DNA of 49,986 bases from Prevotella sp. (GTDB lineage Bacteria > Bacteroidota > Bacteroidia > Bacteroidales > Bacteroidaceae), in assembly GCA_024688365.1 (NCBI GenBank), contig JAILEG010000024.1, positions 1-49,986 of the forward strand. The letters are read 5' to 3'. A program made the translations under genes and the position numbers. The notes beneath the pieces were generated by a model. It worked only from the letters and a program-made list of their open reading frames with translations, was not told the DNA's origin and made no database searches. This document shows, one piece after another, positions 34,305 through 41,248 of this stretch (position 1 is its first letter; each line of letters opens with the position of its first letter).

Positions 34305-34958
34305 ATGGAAGAACAGCCTAAACAAAGAGCAGCCAAGAAGAAGCTGCGCGTGACCTTCCCCAACGGCGACATTATCTGCTACTCAAATGCCAAAGCCACA
34401 TTCGTTGAGACCTTGAGACGGATTGACAGTGACAGCCTTGCCAAGGTAAGCATAGAACTGTGCCACCTGCCCCTGCTCACCAGGAACCCCTATCCTCAGT
34501 ACAAGAACGACATGGAAGACGTGGGCAACGGCTGGTTTGTGAATACCCGGGGAGGTGTCTACAACAAAGCCGCACAACTGAGAATCATCTCTGACCAGTT
34601 CCGGATCGGGCTGGCCATAGATGTCAGTGCCGACTTCAAGGGTGAGAAGGTGGCAAGGGGGGCGAGGGGTGTCACCGTCCTCCAGGTCAGCTTCCCTGAC
34701 GGAACTGTCATCGGCGAGGAGAATACGGCTGACACCTTCATGCAAAGCGTGTGGAAGATTGGCATTGACAGGGTTGCCCAGCTCGGCCTCCTGCATGGCG
34801 GCAAGAAACTCATCACCACCGCAAAGCAATATAACGGTCAGATACAGGTTGACGAGCATAGGTGGCTCCTTGTTCCCGGAGCCACTAAAGACAAGGCAAA
34901 GCTGCTGAAGGTCATCAACATCATGCTCCATCTCAACCTGGACATTCTCTTCATTTAG
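34305..34958 (+). CDS. Unrecognised two-module protein in the McrBC operon
   Basis: A 217-residue protein made of two copies of one 95-residue module: residues 12-107 and 123-217. Shared positions include VxFPxG (VTFPNG / VSFPDG), a following xxI, A-x-TF (AKATF / TADTF), an I-x-x-D/R stretch, L(L/I)T, W-hydrophobic-V, K-A-x-x-L-x-x-I and a final LxLxI(D/L). No membrane segment or catalytic motif is evident. The start is set after the nuclease stop (10 bp gap); an ATG 30 bp upstream inside the nuclease gene is the alternative. The operon position suggests a role in the restriction system, such as target recognition or control, but this is inference. Confidence 0.7.
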   Translation: MEEQPKQRAAKKKLRVTFPNGDIICYSNAKATFVETLRRIDSDSLAKVSIELCHLPLLTRNPYPQYKNDMEDVGNGWFVNTRGGVYNKAAQLRIISDQFRIGLAIDVSADFKGEKVARGARGVTVLQVSFPDGTVIGEENTADTFMQSVWKIGIDRVAQLGLLHGGKKLITTAKQYNGQIQVDEHRWLLVPGATKDKAKLLKVINIMLHLNLDILFI

Positions 34959-34982
34959 CCCACAGCGCCGCCCCTTCACCTG

Positions 34983-35417
34983 TCAGTCATACCAGTTGAC
35001 GGTCTGCTCATAGCTGTCGAAGGGCTGGTCATCGCTCACGCCGACGGCACGGAGAGCCTTGCGCACCGTGAGCTGCTCCTGGGGCGAGAGGGCACTCGTG
35101 CCCCTGCGCCGCTCATAGTAGGGGTTGCGCCCGAAGACCGACATGAGCCGCCGGGAGAAGCGGCCGTACTGCTCAAGGGTCATGTGCCGCTGCATCCGGG
35201 TGAAGCCGCGGGCATAAGTCACGGGGCGCGCGTCACGGTAATGGCTGCATGCCTCACCCTTAAGGCACTGCGCCGGGTTCAGAATGAGCAGGTGGCGGTC
35301 AGTGGCCGATGCCTGACCGTAAGCCACCTGGTGCAGGCAGGAGGCAGCCCGGGGACAGTCGGCCTGGATGCACATGGGGTACTGGTAGGGAATTTCGTTG
35401 TAAGTTCTTTTAGGCAT
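34983..35417 (-). CDS. DUF6078 family protein
   Basis: A 144-residue cytoplasmic protein with CIQADCPRAASCLHQ (Cys17, Cys22, Cys28) and CLKGEACSHY (Cys51, Cys57), spacing suggestive of a metal site; these are hallmarks of DUF6078 in Bacteroidales. The middle is Arg-rich (RGFTRMQRHMTLEQYGRFSRRLM). Function unknown. It is convergent with the restriction operon, ending 24 bp from it. Its mRNA would begin with a perfect 9-bp hairpin directly after the -7 box. Confidence 0.78.
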   Translation of the reverse strand: MPKRTYNEIPYQYPMCIQADCPRAASCLHQVAYGQASATDRHLLILNPAQCLKGEACSHYRDARPVTYARGFTRMQRHMTLEQYGRFSRRLMSVFGRNPYYERRRGTSALSPQEQLTVRKALRAVGVSDDQPFDSYEQTVNWYD

Positions 35418-35462
35418 AATCCTGATTCCTTTCGTCTTGATTGTTTTATAAAATGGTTAATC

Positions 35463-35487
35463 GCAGCATCCCCCTGTAGGATGCTGC
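35463..35487 (-). promoter_or_regulatory. 5'-terminal hairpin of the DUF6078 transcript
   Basis: GCAGCATCC, 7-nt loop, GGATGCTGC. It starts about 2 bp after the -7 box (35497-35489 on the minus strand), so the hairpin would sit at or within a few bases of the mRNA 5' end, a position known in other bacteria to protect against decay. Confidence 0.65.
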
Positions 35488-35488
35488 G

Positions 35489-35497
35489 GCAAAGGTA
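35489..35497 (-). promoter_or_regulatory. -7 box for the DUF6078 gene
   Basis: Minus strand TACCTTTGC, exact TAnnTTTG match, 71 bp upstream of the start codon. Confidence 0.65.
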
Positions 35498-35667
35498 GTG
35501 CTTTTTCCGCTGCGAGACGAAGGAGAAAGCAAGGAAAAACACGGGCTACAGACACTTATACAGTGTTGTACAATGACAGCATACAGCGCAGCCGCCATCC
35601 CGCCAGAGGCATGCCCCGTCCGTGCCAGGGCACGGCGGCTGACTCCCGCACCGCACAGGCTGCGGAA

Positions 35668-35732
35668 TACTTCATGTGAAGTATCAGCGTATTGCTGCTG
35701 AAGTACCCGAGTATTTCTCGTGAAATACTCGG
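35668..35732. repeat. Palindromic repeat family 2, copy B
   Basis: TACTTCATGTGAAGTA, TCAGCGTATTGC, GAAGTACCCGAG, then a second palindrome TATTTCTCGTGAAATA. Same block order as at 18871-18932. Confidence 0.78.
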
Positions 35733-35747
35733 GGAGAGGGGTGTTGG

Positions 35748-35812
35748 GCATTGGGCGATGATAGGCGGGGATAAGCGGGGATAGGCGGAGATAAGCGGGG
35801 ATAAGCAATAAT
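35748..35812. repeat. 10-bp array in reverse orientation
   Basis: GATAAGCGGG and GATAGGCGGR units in 10-bp register; the minus strand reads CCCGCTTATC, the same family as the arrays before start codons. No gene start is adjacent on the minus strand. Confidence 0.8.
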
Positions 35813-35849
35813 AGGTAAAAACCAACCACATCCCACATTCCTCATCGCT

Positions 35850-35902
35850 GTTCACTCCCCTCCCTTTGGGGGAGGGGACGGGGAGGGGCAGGAGAGGCTG
35901 TT
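35850..35902 (+). repeat. GC-rich palindromic element, copy 10
   Basis: TTCACTCCCCTCCC, loop, GGGGGAGGGGACGGGGAGG, ending GGAGAGGCTGTT. Plus orientation. Confidence 0.88.
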
Positions 35903-35966
35903 TTCTCCTTTCTCTTTCTTTTTCCCTCTTCTCTTTCTTTTTCCCTCTTCTCTTTCTTTTTCCCCT
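35901..35966. repeat. Pyrimidine tract with 19-bp periodicity
   Basis: C and T only, with TTCTCTTTCTTTTTCCCTC repeated about three times. It abuts palindromic element copy 10, as the purine tract at 19472 follows copy 7. Confidence 0.85.
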
Positions 35967-35995
35967 GTTTCTTCCGCTATCCGATTATTTATTGA

Positions 35996-36003
35996 TAACT
36001 TTG
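35996..36003 (+). promoter_or_regulatory. -7 box of the truncated cation-efflux gene
   Basis: TAACTTTG, 39 bp before the ATG at 36043. The promoter appears intact although the gene is not. Confidence 0.6.
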
Positions 36004-36042
36004 CATGTCAGTAACAAGCAAGAGAAGAAGAACAGGAACGAT

Positions 36043-36162
36043 ATGGACAGAGACCAGGAGATCATCCGCACCAGTATGGTGGGCATAGCCGCCAACGTCC
36101 TCGACAGCCTCTCCCCCCAGCAGCCCCACCCCCGACCCCTCCCCCGCAGGGAGGGGAGTTAA
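36043..36162 (+). pseudogene. 5' fragment of a cation diffusion facilitator gene, cut by a palindromic element
   Basis: The first 20 codons (MDRDQEIIRTSMVGIAANVL) resemble the N-terminus of Bacteroidota CDF/FieF-like cation efflux proteins, where a first transmembrane helix follows. Homology stops exactly at 36103, where the palindromic element begins with GACAGCCTCTCCCC; the frame then runs through the element to a stop at 36162 giving a Pro/Arg-rich tail. No downstream CDF sequence is present before the M64 gene. The promoter and start are intact, so a short nonfunctional peptide may still be made. The CDF assignment rests on 20 residues recalled by eye. Confidence 0.55.
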
Positions 36163-36170
36163 CAGCGATG
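36103..36170 (-). repeat. GC-rich palindromic element, copy 11
   Basis: GACAGCCTCTCCCC, then CCCCACCCCCGACCCCTCCC, loop, GGGAGGGGAGTTAACAGC. Minus orientation with a well-defined right end (reverse complement GGGGAGAGGCTGTC), the same end as in copies 5, 8, 10 and 13. Confidence 0.9.
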
Positions 36171-36191
36171 AGGGTTGAGGTTAGGTATTAC

Positions 36192-36292
36192 CTATTCCCG
36201 CTTATCATCGTCTATAATTACCTATAATCACCCAACACCCAAATGCCGCCCATCAACACCCGTCACCCAACACCCAACACCCAACACCCCCT
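36192..36292. repeat. Mixed 10-bp/7-bp array at the M64 gene start
   Basis: Begins with CTTATCATCG-like and CTATAATYAC units, then switches to 7-bp ACCCAAC units. Unlike the other arrays it continues past the ATG at 36243, so its last part is translated as the start of the M64 protein. Confidence 0.8.
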
Positions 36293-37601
36293 CCTTGGGA
36301 GAGTCTTTCTCTTCTCCCTCCTTCTCCTCACAGCATCACTCACCTCCCCGGCACAGGACTTCAACCGCTACTTCGAGGATGCCACGCTGCGACTTGACTA
36401 CACCTTCGCGGGCAATGCCCAACGGCAGACCATCGCCCTGGACGAGCTGTGCCGCATGCCACGCTGGTACGGCAAGCACAGCCACCTGGCGGAAGTGCCC
36501 GTCGAGGGCAACGGACAGGTCATCGTGCGCGACCACCACACGCAGGAGGTCATCTACCGCAACTCCTTCTCCACCCTATTCCAGGAATGGCTCTCATACG
36601 ACGAGGCGAAGACCAGCGGAGGCAAGGCCTTTGAGAACGTCTTTCTCATCCCCTACCCCAAGGACACCGCTGACGTGACCGTGGAGCTGCGCAACAGCCG
36701 GAGGGAGGTCATGGCCGCCATGACCCACACCGTCAGCCCCCATGACATCCTCATCCGCCACACGGGCGAGCGGGCCGTCACGCCCTACGAGACGCTCCAG
36801 CAGGCCGCCGACACAGCACGCTGCATCCACATCGCCTACATCGCCGAGGGCTACACGGAGGCCGAGATGCCCACCTTCCTCGCCGACTGCCGCACGGCGA
36901 TGGAGGCCCTCTTCGCCCATGAGCCCTTCAGGTCATTGCGCCAGCGGTTCAACGTCATCGCCGTCAAAGCCCCATCGGCTGAGAGCGGCACGTCAGAGCC
37001 TGGCCAGGGCATATGGAAGAACACCGCCCTGGGATCACATTTTGACACCTTCTACAGCGACCGCTACCTCACCACCCTCCACCTCAGGCGACTGCACGAC
37101 TGGCTCGCCGGCACACCCTACGAGCATATCATCGTCCTCGTCAACACGGAGAAATACGGGGGCGGAGGCATCCTCAACTCCTATAACCTCTCCATGACGC
37201 ATCACCCGGCCTTCAAGCCCGTCGTCGTCCATGAGTTCGGCCACTCCTTCGCCGGACTGGGCGATGAGTATGCCTACGACCAGGAGCCGATTGACATGTA
37301 CCCCACTGACGTTGAGCCGTGGGAGCCGAACCTCACGACACTCACCCACTTCCACGGCAAATGGGAGAACCTCATCAGCAAGGGCACACCGCTGCCCACA
37401 CCCCAGCCCGCTGACCTCGACCGTCCCCATGCCCGCCGTGACCGCTGGAAGGTGGGAGCATACGAGCCGGCAGGCTACACGCAGCACGGCGTCTACCGTG
37501 GCTTCCCCGACTGCCGCATGCGCACCAACACGCATCCCGAGTTCTGCCCCGTCTGCCGCCAGGCCATCACCCGCCTCATCCAGTTCTATACGGGGCAATG
37601 A
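36243..37601 (+). CDS. M64 family metallopeptidase (IgA peptidase-like)
   Basis: A 452-residue exported zinc peptidase. The M64 N-terminal domain spans about 38-165 and the catalytic domain about 185-450, with HEFGHSFAGLGDEY at 330-343 (HExxH zinc site; downstream Asp/Glu in GDEY). A hydrophobic signal core, VFLFSLLLLTASL, is present, ending near SPAQ. The first 16 residues (MPPINTRHPTPNTQHP) are encoded by the 7-bp repeat array, so the native start codon may have been displaced; no other in-frame ATG, GTG or TTG lies between the array and the signal core. The name comes from a clostridial IgA protease; the real substrate is unknown. Confidence 0.9.
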   Translation: MPPINTRHPTPNTQHPLLGRVFLFSLLLLTASLTSPAQDFNRYFEDATLRLDYTFAGNAQRQTIALDELCRMPRWYGKHSHLAEVPVEGNGQVIVRDHHTQEVIYRNSFSTLFQEWLSYDEAKTSGGKAFENVFLIPYPKDTADVTVELRNSRREVMAAMTHTVSPHDILIRHTGERAVTPYETLQQAADTARCIHIAYIAEGYTEAEMPTFLADCRTAMEALFAHEPFRSLRQRFNVIAVKAPSAESGTSEPGQGIWKNTALGSHFDTFYSDRYLTTLHLRRLHDWLAGTPYEHIIVLVNTEKYGGGGILNSYNLSMTHHPAFKPVVVHEFGHSFAGLGDEYAYDQEPIDMYPTDVEPWEPNLTTLTHFHGKWENLISKGTPLPTPQPADLDRPHARRDRWKVGAYEPAGYTQHGVYRGFPDCRMRTNTHPEFCPVCRQAITRLIQFYTGQ

Positions 37602-37671
37602 TGCCGCCGAAGGGCAGCGTCGCAAGGAGCCGTCAGGAGCTGGTGCCGCACACGTTCGCAAACAAAAACAA

Positions 37672-37708
37672 GCCGTGCGCCAATGTCACTTGTACATTGG
37701 CGCACGGC
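37672..37708 (-). terminator. Terminator downstream of the HU gene
   Basis: A perfect 15-bp stem, GCCGTGCGCCAATGT / ACATTGGCGCACGGC, with a 7-nt loop; on the minus strand it is followed by TTGTTTTTGTTT. It may also stop M64 transcripts coming from the other side. Confidence 0.85.
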
Positions 37709-37743
37709 CTGTGTCATCCCGCACCAGGCGGGCGGATGGACTG

Positions 37744-38028
37744 TCAATAGTGCTTCCTGGAGAAGATGTCGAACGTGGTGGCGGGCTTGAACACCACCTT
37801 GTCATGCGCAGGGATGGTCAGCTCCTCACCCGTCTGCGGGTTCCGGCCCTTGCGCTCGGGCACTGCCTTGAGCGAGAACTTGCCGAAGTCAGGGATGGCA
37901 ACCTCCTCGCCTTTCTCACATACGGTGTCGGAGATGGCACCGAAAACGAAGTTGATCAACTGGGCCGCATCCTTCTTCGAGATCTCAGCCCGCGCAGCTA
38001 CCGCCGCTGCCAGTTCTGTCTTATTCAT
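37744..38028 (-). CDS. HU family DNA-binding protein
   Basis: A 94-residue nucleoid protein that bends and compacts DNA as a dimer. It opens MNKTELAAAVAARAEISKKDA with the helical dimer body; the beta-arm is EVAIPDFGKFSLKAVPERKGRNPQTGEELTIPAHDKVVFKPA, including the conserved GRNPQTGE tip with its intercalating Pro. Length is normal for HU. The start is chosen at residue MNKTEL; the frame is open further upstream but non-conserved there. Confidence 0.96.
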   Translation of the reverse strand: MNKTELAAAVAARAEISKKDAAQLINFVFGAISDTVCEKGEEVAIPDFGKFSLKAVPERKGRNPQTGEELTIPAHDKVVFKPATTFDIFSRKHY

Positions 38029-38127
38029 ATCTTTCTGTTTTATCTGTTTTTCTTTATCAGTCAGCCCATCGTCAAGCTGCAGACCTGCAAACCTGCTCCT
38101 TTGTTTGCTCCTCACGCCCGAGGCTTC

Positions 38128-38907
38128 TTAGCCCAGGACAACATCGAGCGTCATCATCAGTGCGAAGCCCACGGCGAAGCCCACAGTGGAGAGATTGGAA
38201 TGTTCGCCCTCGGAAGCCTCGGGAATCAGCTCCTCGATGACCACATAGAACATCGCTCCGGCAGCGAAGCTCAGCAGGTAAGGCAGCGCAGGCGTGAGTA
38301 GGCTGGCCAGCAGGATGACCGCCAAGCCGCCTATCGGCTCCACGACACCGCTCAGCGAGCCGATAGCGAACGACTTCAGCTTTGAGTTGCCCGCCTCGCA
38401 CATCGGCATGGAGATGATGGCTCCCTCAGGGATGTTCTGAATGGCGATACCCAGCGACATGGCCAGCGCACCCGCCATTGAGATGGTCTCGGCACCCTGC
38501 AGCGCACCTGCCAGCACAACACCCACCGCCATGCCCTCAGGCAGGTTGTGGATGGTGACGGCGAAGGTGAGCATCGCCGTGCGGCTGAGCTTGGCCCGGG
38601 GGCCCTCAGGCGTGGAGCTGCCCACGTGGAGGTGGGGCGTGATGTAGTCGACAAGCAGCAGGAAGGCCATACCCAGCAGGAAACCACCCACGGCTGGCAC
38701 GATGCGCCACTTGCCCATATCGGCTGACATGTCCATCGACGGTATCAGCAGCGACCACACTGACGCTGCCACCATCACTCCGGAGGCGAAGCCCAGCAGC
38801 ATCTTCTGCAGGCGGGCGGGCATCTCCTCACGCATGAAAAACACAAAGGCTGACCCCAAGACTGTGCCCAGCAGGGGAATCAGCAAACCTATCATTGTTC
38901 CGCTCAT
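38128..38907 (-). CDS. ZIP family divalent metal transporter
   Basis: A 259-residue inner-membrane importer with eight hydrophobic segments. Metal-site motifs are HNLPEGMAVGV (about 139-149) in TM4 and QNIPEGAIISMPM (about 177-189) in TM5, in the GufA/ZupT style. A His-containing loop (ITPHLHVGSS) lies between TM3 and TM4. Likely substrate zinc or a related divalent ion. It has its own -7 box and no metal regulator next to it. Confidence 0.93.
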   Translation of the reverse strand: MSGTMIGLLIPLLGTVLGSAFVFFMREEMPARLQKMLLGFASGVMVAASVWSLLIPSMDMSADMGKWRIVPAVGGFLLGMAFLLLVDYITPHLHVGSSTPEGPRAKLSRTAMLTFAVTIHNLPEGMAVGVVLAGALQGAETISMAGALAMSLGIAIQNIPEGAIISMPMCEAGNSKLKSFAIGSLSGVVEPIGGLAVILLASLLTPALPYLLSFAAGAMFYVVIEELIPEASEGEHSNLSTVGFAVGFALMMTLDVVLG

Positions 38908-38925
38908 ATTATCATCTTTTTGCCT

Positions 38926-38934
38926 GCAAATTTA
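38926..38934 (-). promoter_or_regulatory. -7 box for the ZIP transporter gene
   Basis: Minus strand TAAATTTGC, 19 bp before the start codon. The surrounding 60 bp resemble the region at 41780-41850, which carries another promoter. Confidence 0.6.
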
Positions 38935-39053
38935 CAAAAAAAGCATAAGACAGCGGAACGAAAGCCGACAAAACAGCAACTTAATTTATCGTATCAATGG
39001 GGATATGAGCAGACCGTCCTGTCTAAGCCCTACTCTCTCCCCGGCACATTCTG

Positions 39054-39611
39054 TCACATCCTGGGAAATATAACAGGGAAGAGGATGCCGAGGCCGAAAG
39101 CCATGAATCCTATTACGATTCCCACGATGCTCAGGAACAGGGCAACCTTGGAAGTCTGCCTGTAAACCTGAAAGGACAGCAGACTGCTGTCAACAGGCTT
39201 ACGGGAAAAGACATCCGCTACAGACTGGCGCACCCTGTCACCCGTCCCTGCCAAGTCGTTGCGCTCAAGGACATAGGTGCCGGCATCGGCCTCGAAGCCG
39301 TACAGTTCCACCCTGCCCGTCCTGGCACCATTCACATGGGCAGGAAGGAGCGGTTTGGAGAGCAGGATAGCCTGCCGTGTATCGCAGTTGGTAAGGAGCA
39401 GGCCGAACGCTCCGATGGGCATCCTTTGCAACTGTTTCCCATTGAGCCACACGCTGTATTTCCCCGTTCTGCCAATCGTGAAAGTTCCTTTCCTGTCTGC
39501 ATAAGGCATCTCATAGACCTTTTCGGGCCTGGCAAGACGGACAGTACTCCTTATGCTCACAGCCAACAGGCACAAGCCTATCGGAATAAGCAAAAAAGTT
39601 AAGTCATACAT
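39054..39611 (-). CDS. Hypothetical two-helix membrane protein
   Basis: A 185-residue protein with hydrophobic helices at residues about 4-20 and 157-180 and a soluble middle of about 130 residues that alternates beta-type stretches (KGTFTIGRTGKYSVWLNGKQL, GRVELYGFEADAGTYVLERN). I do not recognise a family. It ends a run of five unfamiliar minus-strand genes. Confidence 0.65.
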   Translation of the reverse strand: MYDLTFLLIPIGLCLLAVSIRSTVRLARPEKVYEMPYADRKGTFTIGRTGKYSVWLNGKQLQRMPIGAFGLLLTNCDTRQAILLSKPLLPAHVNGARTGRVELYGFEADAGTYVLERNDLAGTGDRVRQSVADVFSRKPVDSSLLSFQVYRQTSKVALFLSIVGIVIGFMAFGLGILFPVIFPRM

Positions 39612-39651
39612 CGTCTTTCTTTTTCATTTGCATTGGTACAATCATGCCCCC

Positions 39652-40836
39652 CTATTTCGCCGGCTTGGACCACTGACTCAGCACCTCTCCCTCCTTGAAG
39701 ACCGCCCATGCGCGCAGCTTGCCCTGGCGGTCGTACCAATAGGCCGTGTCACGCACATAGCCATTCGAGTATTTGGCATAGAACTGCCGCGCGCCATGCG
39801 GACGGTGCTTCACGGCATCCTTGTAATACTCTATGTAGCCCGTGGTGGTGTCGTTGATGGCAAAGCTCCTGCTGCTTATCTGCCCGTTGGGGTAATAGGA
39901 GCTGGGATAGTCGTGTGAGACTCCCTTCTCATCCAGCACTGTCTGGAACGACAGAGGATGCCCAGCCGTTGCATAGCGGATAACCATAGGCCCTGTCGTC
40001 ACGCCCTTCCTCACCCTGACGGTGTAAAGGGCAGGGGCGATTTCCTCCTCGTCCTCCTCATTCTCACAGGGATAGGTTGCCTCCTCGTTAACATAGGTGT
40101 CGTTGTCAAGGTAAACAACAGGTGTGTTCTTGAGCATACCCGTGAAGCGGCGGCCGGAACCGATGTGGAAGATGCAGACACCATCAGTATAGAGTCGGTA
40201 ATTCTTTGACGATGCTATCCTGCTGTTCTCCACATCATAAGTGCGGATGTCATCGAGCGTGCCGTCAGGCCTGTAGAACTTCCATTCGCCAATACGTGAG
40301 CTTAAAGAGCCTGCCCATGTCATCTCACCCGCCGACTTCAGAGTCCCGTCGCCGTAATAGAACCTCACCCGCCGGTTCTCATAGGTGTCATAATTGATGT
40401 ATTCCTCTTTCCATAGTGTGCCGTCACGCCTGTACGACTTGACCCAGCCGACCCAATGGCCGGAATAGGGGTCAGCCTTTCCCTCTCTTCGCACCGTCCC
40501 GTCCTCGTAGTACACAATCTGCTTCTTTGGCAGTGAGTCAATGTAATCGGGTATCTGCATGACCCCCAAGCCCAGCAGCAACAGCAGCAGGGCGATAAAA
40601 GGAGGAAGCCAGGAACGGAGAAAGATGCGTGAGAAGATGATGCTGATGATGAAATACGCTATCCCAATGAAGAAAACCGTAATCATGATTCCCAAGGCTA
40701 TCATCCCCCGGCCTGCCGCATCGGTACTGTCTGCCCTTTCCGTAGAGGATACATAGACGTAGATAAGCGGATAGACTGCCGCCATAATAATGGAGTAGAG
40801 GGCTATCTGCAGTTTCCTGTTCTTGAATATTTTCAT
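39652..40836 (-). CDS. Membrane protein with MORN/YwqK-like repeats
   Basis: A 394-residue protein. Three hydrophobic segments near the N-terminus (about 10-28, 45-70 and 75-95) anchor a soluble part with repeated YxDGTxxxEG/W units: YYEDGTVRREGKAD, YRRDGTLWKEEYIN, YYGDGTLKSAGEMT, YRPDGTLDDIRTYD, and later YPNGQISSRSF and YDRQGKLRAWAVF. These resemble the MORN-like repeats of YwqK-type proteins, some of which are annotated as antitoxins or immunity proteins. The role here is unknown. Confidence 0.7.
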   Translation of the reverse strand: MKIFKNRKLQIALYSIIMAAVYPLIYVYVSSTERADSTDAAGRGMIALGIMITVFFIGIAYFIISIIFSRIFLRSWLPPFIALLLLLLGLGVMQIPDYIDSLPKKQIVYYEDGTVRREGKADPYSGHWVGWVKSYRRDGTLWKEEYINYDTYENRRVRFYYGDGTLKSAGEMTWAGSLSSRIGEWKFYRPDGTLDDIRTYDVENSRIASSKNYRLYTDGVCIFHIGSGRRFTGMLKNTPVVYLDNDTYVNEEATYPCENEEDEEEIAPALYTVRVRKGVTTGPMVIRYATAGHPLSFQTVLDEKGVSHDYPSSYYPNGQISSRSFAINDTTTGYIEYYKDAVKHRPHGARQFYAKYSNGYVRDTAYWYDRQGKLRAWAVFKEGEVLSQWSKPAK

Positions 40837-40879
40837 TTCCTTTCTTCTATCTTTACCTTAGATTGGGTCGTGCCTAAAC

Positions 40880-41203
40880 TCAATTCACCTGCCATTCTCC
40901 ACTGTTCATGTCGTTCCTTACAACTTCCTGACCTTTGGACAGTTCCAAAGAGGCCAAGGTATCGTCAATCTCTAAAATCTGCCTGACTGACAGAACCACA
41001 GCATCACCCTCATCTATATCGTCATTGCTGTAGAACTGCCAGTCACCGTCTTCATCATAAACGACTTTGATGATTGCTTTCCTTTCGTTTGCCACAAACT
41101 TTGTCGTAATGATGGCTTTATCAGGATTCTCATCAATTAGCCTCATCCGTTCCAATAGATTCTGTTTGTCTTTAATACCACAATATTTTGATTTGCCTAC
41201 CAT
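40880..41203 (-). CDS. Hypothetical small acidic protein
   Basis: A 107-residue cytoplasmic protein, acidic, with VVYDEDGDWQFYSNDD at about 48-63 and a C-terminal helix (ILEIDDTLASLEL). No signal or membrane segment. Size, composition and small-gene neighbours resemble immunity proteins of polymorphic toxin systems, but no toxin is recognised and no family is assigned. Confidence 0.6.
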   Translation of the reverse strand: MVGKSKYCGIKDKQNLLERMRLIDENPDKAIITTKFVANERKAIIKVVYDEDGDWQFYSNDDIDEGDAVVLSVRQILEIDDTLASLELSKGQEVVRNDMNSGEWQVN

Positions 41204-41248
41204 GACTGGCAGGGCGACATGCTTTCAGGATTCTGCCACGTCTGAGGC

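Larger units (their letters stand above)
35498..36042. other. Repeat-rich intergenic region
   Basis: Contains palindromic family 2 copy B, a reversed 10-bp array, palindromic element copy 10, a pyrimidine tract and the -7 box of the truncated cation-efflux gene. No complete gene is seen. Confidence 0.7.

Noticed and set aside
29270..34958. Classical type II or type I restriction-modification system
   Set aside because: No DNA methyltransferase or specificity subunit is present within the window.
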